The notes below the pieces were generated by a model. That model was not told the DNA's origin. It saw only the letters and a list, made by a program, of their open reading frames with translations, and ran no database searches. A DNA stretch of 64,000 bases from Mactromeris polynyma (Eukaryota > Mollusca > Bivalvia > Venerida > Mactridae), in the NCBI GenBank assembly GCA_032209605.1, contig JASFXZ010000117.1:1-64000 (forward strand), written 5' to 3'. A program made the position numbers and the translations under genes. Below are positions 41,101 through 54,600 of the stretch, piece by piece (the first letter of the stretch is position 1; each line of letters opens with the position of its first letter).

Positions 41101-44100
41101 AATAAATACATCTAAATACAGAACGTTTAACCGACTGAGTTATAGAGGCACACACCTAGTTTGGATTAAATAACTTGTTTTGTAGTCTGTGTTCCATAAT
41201 AAACATGCCTTTGTCTATTTTCTGTATGCATACTAGGCATCGGTACGCTATTGCTGTGTACAATTGTTGTATGCCACCGTATGTTGTATATGTATTGTAC
41301 AAAGCCAAATGTAAATCTGAGTTACCATGCGGAATGATAACCAGACGTATGATGCACTAACCAGCGCTGCTATTAGTGAAAAGGTAACACTATATTGTAA
41401 TAATAAACATAATTTATTCAGCAATTAAGACAAATACTCGAATATACATAACGCACAATTTAACATAACATAAATAGCACATCAGAAATAAACACGTGAC
41501 GTTCTTCAATAACAGTTCATTTTTGTTTTTACATATATGTCAAGTGTTTCAGAGTTGCGTTACTCTCATATTGTGTATGTCGATTACATTGTTTACATCA
41601 CTGCATTCTGACAGACGCGATATTGTCGGCAGGATACTGAATGAAATAAAAGCAAGAACAATGGATGGATTACATTTAAATGACCACGTGACGCAGATGA
41701 GTTTTTCTTCAAGCGTTGGCTTGAATGTGATCTATCGGCAAAAAGAATAACCTTCTGGGTATTGAACCGGTATATATTGCTACCTGATGAACGTTTGTGG
41801 TGAGGAGTATATATTTACAAACAATTACAAAAATAAAGAATACCTCGGGTGAGAGTCGAACTGGTGCTTAACTTTTCAATAAATACATCTAAATACAGAA
41901 CGTTTAACCGACTGAGTTATAGAGGCACACACCTAGTTTGGATTAAATAACTTGTTTTGTAGTCTGTGTTCCATAATAAACATGCCTTTGTCTATTTTCT
42001 GTATGCATACTAGGCATCGGTACGCTATTGCTGTGTACACTTGTTGTATGCCACCGTATGTTGTATATGTATTGTACAAAGCCAAATGTAAATCTGAGTT
42101 ACCATGCGGAATGATAACCAGACGTATGATGCACTAACCAGCGCTGCTATTAGTGAAAAGGTAACACTATATTGTAATAATAAACATAATTTATTCAGCA
42201 ATTAAGACAAATACTCGAATATACATAACGCACAATTTAACATAACATAAATAGCACATCAGAAATAAACACGTGACGTTCTTCAATAACAGTTCATTTT
42301 GTTTTTACATATATGTCAAGTGTTTCAGAGTTGCGTTACTCTCATATTGTGTATGTCGATTACATTGTTTACATCACTGCATTCTGACAGACGCGATATT
42401 GTCGGCAGGATACTGAATGAAATAAAAGCAAGAACAATGGATGGATTACATTTAAATGACCACGTGACGCAGATGAGTTTTTCTTCAAGCGTTGGCTTGA
42501 ATGTGATCTATCGGCAAAAAGAATAACCTTCTGGGTATTGAACCGGTATATATTGCTACCTGATGAACGTTTGTGGTGAGGAGTATATATTTACAAACAA
42601 TTACAAAAATAAAGAATACCTCGGGTGAGAGTCGAACTGGTGCTTAACTTTTCAATAAATACATCTAAATACAGAACGTTTAACCGACTGAGTTATAGAG
42701 GCACACACCTAGTTTGGATTAAATAACTTGTTTTGTAGTCTGTGTTCCATAATAAACATGCCTTTGTCTATTTTCTGTATGCATACTAGGCATCGGTACG
42801 CTATTGCTGTGTACAATTGTTGTATGCCACCGTATGTTGTATATGTATTGTACAAAGCCAAATGTAAATCTGAGTTACCATGCGGAATGATAACCAGACG
42901 TATGATGCACTAACCAGCGCTGCTATTAGTGAAAAGGTAACACTATATTGTAATAATAAACATAATTTATTCAGCAATTAAGACAAATACTCGAATATAC
43001 ATAACGCACAATTTAACATAACATAAATAGCACATCAGAAATAAACACGTGACGTTCTTCAATAACAGTTCATTTTTGTTTTTACATATATGTCAAGTGT
43101 TTCAGAGTTGCGTTACTCTCATATTGTGTATGTCGATTACATTGTTTACATCACTGCATTCTGACAGACGCGATATTGTCGGCAGGATACTGAATGAAAT
43201 AAAAGCAAGAACAATGGATGGATTACATTTAAATGACCACGTGACGCAGATGAGTTTTTCTTCAAGCGTTGGCTTGAATGTGATCTATCGGCAAAAAGAA
43301 TAACCTTCTGGGTATTGAACCGGTATATATTGCTACCTGATGAACGTTTGTGGTGAGGAGTATATATTTACCAACAATTACAAAAATAAAGAATACCTCG
43401 GGTGAGAGTCGAACTGGTGCTTAACTTTTCAATAAATACATCTAAATACAGAACGTTTAACCGACTGAGTTATAGAGGCACACACCTAGTTTGGATTAAA
43501 TAACTTGTTTTGTAGTCTGTGTTCCATAATAAACATGCCTTTGTCTATTTTCTGTATGCATACTAGGCATCGGTACGCTATTGCTGTGTACAATTGTTGT
43601 ATGCCACCGTATGTTGTATATGTATTGTACAAAGCCAAATGTAAATCTGAGTTACCATGCGGAATGATAACCAGACGTATGATGCACTAACCAGCGCTGC
43701 TATTAGTGAAAAGGTAACACTATATTGTAATAATAAACATAATTTATTCAGCAATTAAGACAAATACTCGAATATACATAACGCACAATTTAACATAACA
43801 TAAATAGCACATCAGAAATAAACACGTGACGTTCTTCAATAACAGTTCATTTTTGTTTTTACATATATGTCAAGTGTTTCAGAGTTGTGTTGCTCTCATA
43901 TTGTGTATGTCGATTACATTGTTTACATCACTGCATTCTGACAGACGCGATATTGTCGGCAGGATACTGAATGAAATAAAAGCAAGAACAATGGATGGAT
44001 TACATTTAAATGACCACGTGACGCAGATGAGTTTTTCTTCAAGCGTTGGCTTGAATGTGATCTATCGGCAAAAAGAATAACCTTCTGGGTATTGAACCGG

Positions 44101-46501
44101 TATATATTGCTACCTGATGAACGTTTGTGGTGAGGAGTATATATTTACAAACAATTACAAAAATAAAGAATACCTCGGGTGAGAGTCGAACTGGTGCTTA
44201 ACTTTTCAATAAATACATCTAAATACAGAACGTTTAACCGACTGAGTTATAGAGGCACACACCTAGTTTGGATTAAATAACTTGTTTTGTAGTCTGTGTT
44301 CCATAATAAACATGCCTTTGTCTATTTTCTGTATGCATACTAGGCATCGGTACGCTATTGCTGTGTACAATTGTTGTATGCCACCGTATGTTGTATATGT
44401 ATTGTACAAAGCCAAATGTAAATCTGAGTTACCATGCGGAATGATAACCAGACGTATGATGCACTAACCAGCGCTGCTATTAGTGAAAAGGTAACACTAT
44501 ATTGTAATAATAAACATAATTTATTCAGCAATTAAGACAAATACTCGAATATACATAACGCACAATTTAACATAACATAAATAGCACATCAGAAATAAAC
44601 ACGTGACGTTCTTCAATAACAGTTCATTTTTGTTTTTACATATATGTCAAGTGTTTCAGAGTTGCGTTACTCTCATATTGTGTATGTCGATTACATTGTT
44701 TACATCACTGCATTCTGACAGACGCGATATTGTCGGCAGGATACTGAATGAAATAAAAGCAAGAACAATGGATGGATTACATTTAAATGACCACGTGACG
44801 CAGATGAGTTTTTCTTCAAGCGTTGGCTTGAATGTGATCTATCGGCAAAAAGAATAACCTTCTGGGTATTGAACCGGTATATATTGCTACCTGATGAACG
44901 TTTGTGGTGAGGAGTATATATTTACAAACAATTACAAAAATAAAGAATACCTCGGGTGAGAGTCGAACTGGTGCTTAACTTTTCAATAAATACATCTAAA
45001 TACAGAACGTTTAACCGACTGAGTTATAGAGGCACACACCTAGTTTGGATTAAATAACTTGTTTTGTAGTCTGTGTTCCATAATAAACATGCCTTTGTCT
45101 ATTTTCTGTATGCATACTAGGCATCGGTACGCTATTGCTGTGTACAATTGTTGTATGCCACCGTATGTTGTATATGTATTGTACAAAGCCAAATGTAAAT
45201 CTGAGTTACCATGCGGAATGATAACCAGACGTATGATGCACTAACCAGCGCTGCTATTAGTGAAAAGGTAACACTATATTGTAATAATAAACATAATTTA
45301 TTCAGCAATTAAGACAAATACTCGAATATACATAACGCACAATTTAACATAACATAAATAGCACATCAGAAATAAACACGTGACGTTCTTCAATAACAGT
45401 TCATTTTTGTTTTTACATATATGTCAAGTGTTTCAGAGTTGCGTTACTCTCATATTGTGTATGTCGATTACATTGTTTACATCACTGCATTCTGACAGAC
45501 GCGATATTGTCGGCAGGATACTGAATGAAATAAAAGCAAGAACAATGGATGGATTACATTTAAATGACCACGTGACGCAGATGAGTTTTTCTTCAAGCGT
45601 TGGCTTGAATGTGATCTATCGGCAAAAAGAATAACCTTCTGGGTATTGAACCGGTATATATTGCTACCTGATGAACGTTTGTGGTGAGGAGTATATATTT
45701 ACAAACAATTACAAAAATAAAGAATACCTCGGGTGAGAGTCGAACTGGTGCTTAACTTTTCAATAAATACATCTAAATACAGAACGTTTAACCGACTGAG
45801 TTATAGAGGCACACACCTAGTTTGGATTAAATAACTTGTTTTGTAGTCTGTGTTCCATAATAAACATGCCTTTGTCTATTTTCTGTATGCATACTAGGCA
45901 TCGGTACGCTATTGCTGTGTACACTTGTTGTATGCCACCGTATGTTGTATATGTATTGTACAAAGCCAAATGTAAATCTGAGTTACCATGCGGAATGATA
46001 ACCAGACGTATGATGCACTAACCAGCGCTGCTATTAGTGAAAAGGTAACACTATATTGTAATAATAAACATAATTTATTCAGCAATTAAGACAAATACTC
46101 GAATATACATAACGCACAATTTAACATAACATAAATAGCACATCAGAAATAAACACGTGACGTTCTTCAATAACAGTTCATTTTGTTTTTACATATATGT
46201 CAAGTGTTTCAGAGTTGCGTTACTCTCATATTGTGTATGTCGATTACATTGTTTACATCACTGCATTCTGACAGACGCGATATTGTCGGCAGGATACTGA
46301 ATGAAATAAAAGCAAGAACAATGGATGGATTACATTTAAATGACCACGTGACGCAGATGAGTTTTTCTTCAAGCGTTGGCTTGAATGTGATCTATCGGCA
46401 AAAAGAATAACCTTCTGGGTATTGAACCGGTATATATTGCTACCTGATGAACGTTTGTGGTGAGGAGTATATATTTACAAACAATTACAAAAATAAAGAA
46501 T

Positions 46502-46586
46502 ACCTCGGGTGAGAGTCGAACTGGTGCTTAACTTTTCAATAAATACATCTAAATACAGAACGTTTAACAGACTGAGTTATAGAGGC
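46502..46586 (-). pseudogene. tRNA-like module with changed A box
   Basis: A C-to-A change at 46569 on the plus strand turns the conserved GG at the end of the A box-like motif into TG on the minus strand. In tRNAs this GG is the most invariant part of the D-loop, so this copy would be expected to have a weaker internal promoter. The change is private to this unit. Confidence 0.5.
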
Positions 46587-49500
46587 ACACACCTAGTTTG
46601 GATTAAATAACTTGTTTTGTAGTCTGTGTTCCATAATAAACATGCCTTTGTCTATTTTCTGTATGCATACTAGGCATCGGTACGCTATTGCTGTGTACAA
46701 TTGTTGTATGCCACCGTATGTTGTATATGTATTGTACAAAGCCAAATGTAAATCTGAGTTACCATGCGGAATGATAACCAGACGTATGATGCACTAACCA
46801 GCGCTGCTATTAGTGAAAAGGTAACACTATATTGTAATAATAAACATAATTTATTCAGCAATTAAGACAAATACTCGAATATACATAACGCACAATTTAA
46901 CATAACATAAATAGCACATCAGAAATAAACACGTGACGTTCTTCAATAACAGTTCATTTTTGTTTTTACATATATGTCAAGTGTTTCAGAGTTGCGTTGC
47001 TCTCATATTGTGTATGTCGATTACATTGTTTACATCACTGCATTCTGACAGACGCGATATTGTCGGCAGGATACTGAATGAAATAAAAGCAAGAACAATG
47101 GATGGATTACATTTAAATGACCACGTGACGCAGATGAGTTTTTCTTCAAGCGTTGGCTTGAATGTGATCTATCGGCAAAAAGAATAACCTTCTGGGTATT
47201 GAACCGGTATATATTGCTACCTGATGAACGTTTGTGGTGAGGAGTATATATTTACAAACAATTACAAAAATAAAGAATACCTCGGGTGAGAGTCGAACTG
47301 GTGCTTAACTTTTCAATAAATACATCTAAATACAGAACGTTTAACCGACTGAGTTATAGAGGCACACACCTAGTTTGGATTAAATAACTTGTTTTGTAGT
47401 CTGTGTTCCATAATAAACATGCCTTTGTCTATTTTCTGTATGCATACTAGGCATCGGTACGCTATTGCTGTGTACAATTGTTGTATGCCACCGTATGTTG
47501 TATATGTATTGTACAAAGCCAAATGTAAATCTGAGTTACCATGCGGAATGATAACCAGACGTATGATGCACTAACCAGCGCTGCTATTAGTGAAAAGGTA
47601 ACACTATATTGTAATAATAAACATAATTTATTCAGCAATTAAGACAAATACTCGAATATACATAACGCACAATTTAACATAACATAAATAGCACATCAGA
47701 AATAAACACGTGACGTTCTTCAATAACAGTTCATTTTGTTTTTACATATATGTCAAGTGTTTTTCAGAGTTGCGTTACTCTCATATTGTGTATGTCGATT
47801 ACATTGTTTACATCACTGCATTCTGACAGACGCGATATTGTCGGCAGAATACTGAATGAAATAAAAGCAAGAACAATGGATGGATTACATTTAAATGACC
47901 ACGTGACGCAGATGAGTTTTTCTTCAAGCGTTGGCTTGAATGTGATCTATCGGCAAAAAGAATAACCTTCTGGGTATTGAACCGGTATATATTGCTACCT
48001 GATGAACGTTTGTGGTGAGGAGTATATATTTACAAACAATTACAAAAATAAAGAATACCTCGGGTGAGAGTCGAACTGGTGCTTAACTTTTCAATAAATA
48101 CATCTAAATACAGAACGTTTAACCGACTGAGTTATAGAGGCACACACCTAGTTTGGATTAAATAACTTGTTTTGTAGTCTGTGTTCCATAATAAACATGC
48201 CTTTGTCTATTTTCTGTATGCATACTAGGCATCGGTACGCTATTGCTGTGTACAATTGTTGTATGCCACCGTATGTTGTATATGTATTGTACAAAGCCAA
48301 ATGTAAATCTGAGTTACCATGCGGAATGATAACCAGACGTATGATGCACTAACCAGCGCTGCTATTAGTGAAAAGGTAACACTATATTGTAATAATAAAC
48401 ATAATTTATTCAGCAATTAAGACAAATACTCGAATATACATAACGCACAATTTAACATAACATAAATAGCACATCAGAAATAAACACGTGACGTTCTTCA
48501 ATAACAGTTCATTTTGTTTTTACATATATGTCAAGTGTTTTTCAGAGTTGCGTTACTCTCATATTGTGTATGTCGATTACATTGTTTACATCACTGCATT
48601 CTGACAGACGCGATATTGTCGGCAGGATACTGAATGAAATAAAAGCAAGAACAATGGATGGATTACATTTAAATGACCACGTGACGCAGATGAGTTTTTC
48701 TTCAAGCGTTGGCTTGAATGTGATCTATCGGCAAAAAGAATAACCTTCTGGGTATTGAACCGGTATATATTGCTACCTGATGAACGTTTGTGGTGAGGAG
48801 TATATATTTACAAACAATTACAAAAATAAAGAATACCTCGGGTGAGAGTCGAACTGGTGCTTAACTTTTCAATAAATACATCTAAATACAGAACGTTTAA
48901 CCGACTGAGTTATAGAGGCACACACCTAGTTTGGATTAAATAACTTGTTTTGTAGTCTGTGTTCCATAATAAACATGCCTTTGTCTATTTTCTGTATGCA
49001 TACTAGGCATCGGTACGCTATTGCTGTGTACAATTGTTGTATGCCACCGTATGTTGTATATGTATTGTACAAAGCCAAATGTAAATCTGAGTTACCATGC
49101 GGAATGATAACCAGACGTATGATGCACTAACCAGCGCTGCTATTAGTGAAAAGGTAACACTATATTGTAATAATAAACATAATTTATTCAGCAATTAAGA
49201 CAAATACTCGAATATACATAACGCACAATTTAACATAACATAAATAGCACATCAGAAATAAACACGTGACGTTCTTCAATAACAGTTCATTTTGTTTTTA
49301 CATATATGTCAAGTGTTTTTCAGAGTTGCGTTACTCTCATATTGTGTATGTCGATTACATTGTTTACATCACTGCATTCTGACAGACGCGATATTGTCGG
49401 CAGGATACTGAATGAAATAAAAGCAAGAACAATGGATGGATTACATTTAAATGACCACGTGACGCAGATGAGTTTTTCTTCAAGCGTTGGCTTGAATGTG

Positions 49501-51638
49501 ATCTATCGGCAAAAAGAATAACCTTCTGGGTATTGAACCGGTATATATTGCTACCTGATGAACGTTTGTGGTGAGGAGTATATATTTACAAACAATTACA
49601 AAAATAAAGAATACCTCGGGTGAGAGTCGAACTGGTGCTTAACTTTTCAATAAATACATCTAAATACAGAACGTTTAACCGACTGAGTTATAGAGGCACA
49701 CACCTAGTTTGGATTAAATAACTTGTTTTGTAGTCTGTGTTCCATAATAAACATGCCTTTGTCTATTTTCTGTATGCATACTAGGCATCGGTACGCTATT
49801 GCTGTGTACAATTGTTGTATGCCACCGTATGTTGTATATGTATTGTACAAAGCCAAATGTAAATCTGAGTTACCATGCGGAATGATAACCAGACGTATGA
49901 TGCACTAACCAGCGCTGCTATTAGTGAAAAGGTAACACTATATTGTAATAATAAACATAATTTATTCAGCAATTAAGACAAATACTCGAATATACATAAC
50001 GCACAATTTAACATAACATAAATAGCACATCAGAAATAAACACGTGACGTTCTTCAATAACAGTTCATTTTGTTTTTACATATATGTCAAGTGTTTTTCA
50101 GAGTTGCGTTACTCTCATATTGTGTATGTCGATTACATTGTTTACATCACTGCATTCTGACAGACGCGATATTGTCGGCAGGATACTGAATGAAATAAAA
50201 GCAAGAACAATGGATGGATTACATTTAAATGACCACGTGACGCAGATGAGTTTTTCTTCAAGCGTTGGCTTGAATGTGATCTATCGGCAAAAAGAATAAC
50301 CTTCTGGGTATTGAACCGGTATATATTGCTACCTGATGAACGTTTGTGGTGAGGAGTATATATTTACAAACAATTACAAAAATAAAGAATACCTCGGGTG
50401 AGAGTCGAACTGGTGCTTAACTTTTCAATAAATACATCTAAATACAGAACGTTTAACCGACTGAGTTATAGAGGCACACACCTAGTTTGGATTAAATAAC
50501 TTGTTTTGTAGTCTGTGTTCCATAATAAACATGCCTTTGTCTATTTTCTGTATGCATACTAGGCATCGGTACGCTATTGCTGTGTACAATTGTTGTATGC
50601 CACCGTATGTTGTATATGTATTGTACAAAGCCAAATGTAAATCTGAGTTACCATGCGGAATGATAACCAGACGTATGATGCACTAACCAGCGCTGCTATT
50701 AGTGAAAAGGTAACACTATATTTAATAATAAACATAATTTATTCAGCAATTAAGACAAATACTCGAATATACATAACGCACAATTTAACATAACATAAAT
50801 AGCACATCAGAAATAAACACGTGACGTTCTTCAATAACAGTTCATTTTGTTTTTACATATATGTCAAGTGTTTTTCAGAGTTGCGTTACTCTCATATTGT
50901 GTATGTCGATTACATTGTTTACATCACTGCATTCTGACAGACGCGATATTGTCGGCAGGATACTGAATGAAATAAAAGCAAGAACAATGGATGGATTACA
51001 TTTAAATGACCACGTGACGCAGATGAGTTTTTCTTCAAGCGTTGGCTTGAATGTGATCTATCGGCAAAAAGAATAACCTTCTGGGTATTGAACCGGTATA
51101 TATTGCTACCTGATGAACGTTTGTGGTGAGGAGTATATATTTACAAACAATTACAAAAATAAAGAATACCTCGGGTGAGAGTCGAACTGGTGCTTAACTT
51201 TTCAATAAATACATCTAAATACAGAACGTTTAACCGACTGAGTTATAGAGGCACACACCTAGTTTGGATTAAATAACTTGTTTTGTAGTCTGTGTTCCAT
51301 AATAAACATGCCTTTGTCTATTTTCTGTATGCATACTAGGCATCGGTACGCTATTGCTGTGTACAATTGTTGTATGCCACCGTATGTTGTATATGTATTG
51401 TACAAAGCCAAATGTAAATCTGAGTTACCATGCGGAATGATAACCAGACGTATGATGCACTAACCAGCGCTGCTATTAGTGAAAAGGTAACACTATATTG
51501 TAATAATAAACATAATTTATTCAGCAATTAAGACAAATACTCGAATATACATAACGCACAATTTAACATAACATAAATAGCACATCAGAAATAAACACGT
51601 GACGTTCTTCAATAACAGTTCATTTTGTTTTTACATAT

Positions 51639-54600
51639 ATGTCAAGTGTTTTTCAGAGTTGCGTTACTCTCATATTGTGTATGTCGATTACATTGTTTAC
51701 ATCACTGCATTCTGACAGACGCGATATTGTCGGCAGGATACTGAATGAAATAAAAGCAAGAACAATGGATGGATTACATTTAAATGACCACGTGACGCAG
51801 ATGAGTTTTTCTTCAAGCGTTGGCTTGAATGTGATCTATCGGCAAAAAGAATAACCTTCTGGGTATTGAACCGGTATATATTGCTACCTGATGAACGTTT
51901 GTGGTGAGGAGTATATATTTACAAACAATTACAAAAATAAAGAATACCTCGGGTGAGAGTCGAACTGGTGCTTAACTTTTCAATAAATACATCTAAATAC
52001 AGAACGTTTAACCGACTGAGTTATAGAGGCACACACCTAGTTTGGATTAAATAACTTGTTTTGTAGTCTGTGTTCCATAATAAACATGCCTTTGTCTATT
52101 TTCTGTATGCATACTAGGCATTGGTACGCTATTGCTGTGTACAATTGTTGTATGCCACCGTATGTTGTATATGTATTGTACAAAGCCAAATGTAAATCTG
52201 AGTTACCATGCGGAATGATAACCAGACGTATGATGCACTAACCAGCGCTGCTATTAGTGAAAAGGTAACACTATATTGTAATAATAAACATAATTTATTC
52301 AGCAATTAAGACAAATACTCGAATATACATAACGCACAATTTAACATAACATAAATAGCACATCAGAAATAAACACGTGACGTTCTTCAATAACAGTTCA
52401 TTTTGTTTTTACATATATGTCAAGTGTTTCAGAGTTGCGTTACTCTCATATTGTGTATGTCGATTACATTGTTTACATCACTGCATTCTGACAGACGCGA
52501 TATTGTCGGCAGGATACTGAATGAAATAAAAGCAAGAACAATGGATGGATTACATTTAAATGACCACGTGACGCAGATGAGTTTTTCTTCAAGCGTTGGC
52601 TTGAATGTGATCTATCGGCAAAAAGAATAACCTTCTGGGTATTGAACCGGTATATATTGCTACCTGATGAACGTTTGTGGTGAGGAGTATATATTTACAA
52701 ACAATTACAAAAATAAAGAATACCTCGGGTGAGAGTCGAACTGGTGCTTAACTTTTCAATAAATACATCTAAATACAGAACGTTTAACCGACTGAGTTAT
52801 AGAGGCACACACCTAGTTTGGATTAAATAACTTGTTTTGTAGTCTGTGTTCCATAATAAACATGCCTTTGTCTATTTTCTGTATGCATACTAGGCATCGG
52901 TACGCTATTGCTGTGTACAATTGTTGTATGCCACCGTATGTTGTATATGTATTGTACAAAGCCAAATGTAAATCTGAGTTACCATGCGGAATGATAACCA
53001 GACGTATGATGCACTAACCAGCGCTGCTATTAGTGAAAAGGTAACACTATATTGTAATAATAAACATAATTTATTCAGCAATTAAGACAAATACTCGAAT
53101 ATACATAACGCACAATTTAACATAACATAAATAGCACATCAGAAATAAACACGTGACGTTCTTCAATAACAGTTCATTTTGTTTTTACATATATGTCAAG
53201 TGTTTTTCAGAGTTGCGTTACTCTCATATTGTGTATGTCGATTACATTGTTTACATCACTGCATTCTGACAGACGCGATATTGTCGGCAGGATACTGAAT
53301 GAAATAAAAGCAAGAACAATGGATGGATTACATTTAAATGACCACGTGACGCAGATGAGTTTTTCTTCAAGCGTTGGCTTGAATGTGATCTATCGGCAAA
53401 AAGAATAACCTTCTGGGTATTGAACCGGTATATATTGCTACCTGATGAACGTTTGTGGTGAGGAGTATATATTTACAAACAATTACAAAAATAAAGAATA
53501 CCTCGGGTGAGAGTCGAACTGGTGCTTAACTTTTCAATAAATACATCTAAATACAGAACGTTTAACCGACTGAGTTATATAGGCACACACCTAGTTTGGA
53601 TTAAATAACTTGTTTTGTAGTCTGTGTTCCATAATAAACATGCCTTTGTCTATTTTCTGTATGCATACTAGGCATCGGTACGCTATTGCTGTGTACAATT
53701 GTTGTATGCCACCGTATGTTGTATATGTATTGTACAAAGCCAAATGTAAATCTGAGTTACCATGCGGAATGATAACCAGACGTATGATGCACTAACCAGC
53801 GCTGCTATTAGTGAAAAGGTAACACTATATTGTAATAATAAACATAATTTATTCAGCAATTAAGACAAATACTCGAATATACATAACGCACAATTTAACA
53901 TAACATAAATAGCACATCAGAAATAAACACGTGACGTTCTTCAATAACAGTTCATTTTGTTTTTACATATATGTCAAGTGTTTCAGAGTTGCGTTACTCT
54001 CATATTGTGTATGTCGATTACATTGTTTACATCACTGCATTCTGACAGACGCGATATTGTCGGCAGGATACTGAATGAAATAAAAGCAAGAACAATGGAT
54101 GGATTACATTTAAATCACCACGTGACGCAGATGAGTTATTCTTCAAGCGTTGGCTTGAATGTGATCTATCGGTAAAAAGAATAACCTTCTGGGTATTGAA
54201 CCGATATATATTGCTACCTGATGAACGTTTGTGGTGAGGAGTATATATTTACAAACAATTACAAAAATAAAGAATACCTCGGGTGAGAGTCGAACTGGTG
54301 CTTAACTTTTCAATAAATACATCTAAATACAGAACGTTTAACCGACTGAGTTATAGAGGCACACACCTAGTTTGGATTAAATAACTTGTTTTGTAGTCTG
54401 TGTTCCATAATAAACATGCCTTTGTCTATTTTCTGTATGCATACTAGGCATCGGTACGCTATTGCTGTGTACAATTGTTGTATGCCACCGTATGTTGTAT
54501 ATGTATTGTACAAAGCCAAATGTAAATCTGAGTTACCATGCGGAATGATAACCAGACGTATGATGCACTAACCAGCGCTGCTATTAGTGAAAAGGTAACA

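Larger units (their letters stand above)
25101..47600. repeat. Array domain II: mixed B (776 bp) and C (777 bp) units
   Basis: Type A is absent from 25227 to 47187. In its place is type C, which has the short agtgtttcag tract plus one extra T in the tract after ttca (tcatttttg instead of tcattttg). Unit order from 25227 is B B B C B C B B B B C B C C B C B B B C C C B C C C C B C (15 B, 14 C). Several units near the left side (about 25086, 25857, 26632, 31286, 32061) also share a one-A deletion, gtgaaaggt. Anchors are 25654, 26429, 27204 (mutated), 27981, 28757, 29534, 30307, 31083, 31858, 32633 (mutated), 33410, 34186, 34963, 35740, 36516, 37293, 38069, 38845, 39621, 40398, 41175, 41952, 42728, 43505, 44282, 45059, 45836, 46612 and 47389. 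Confidence 0.9.
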
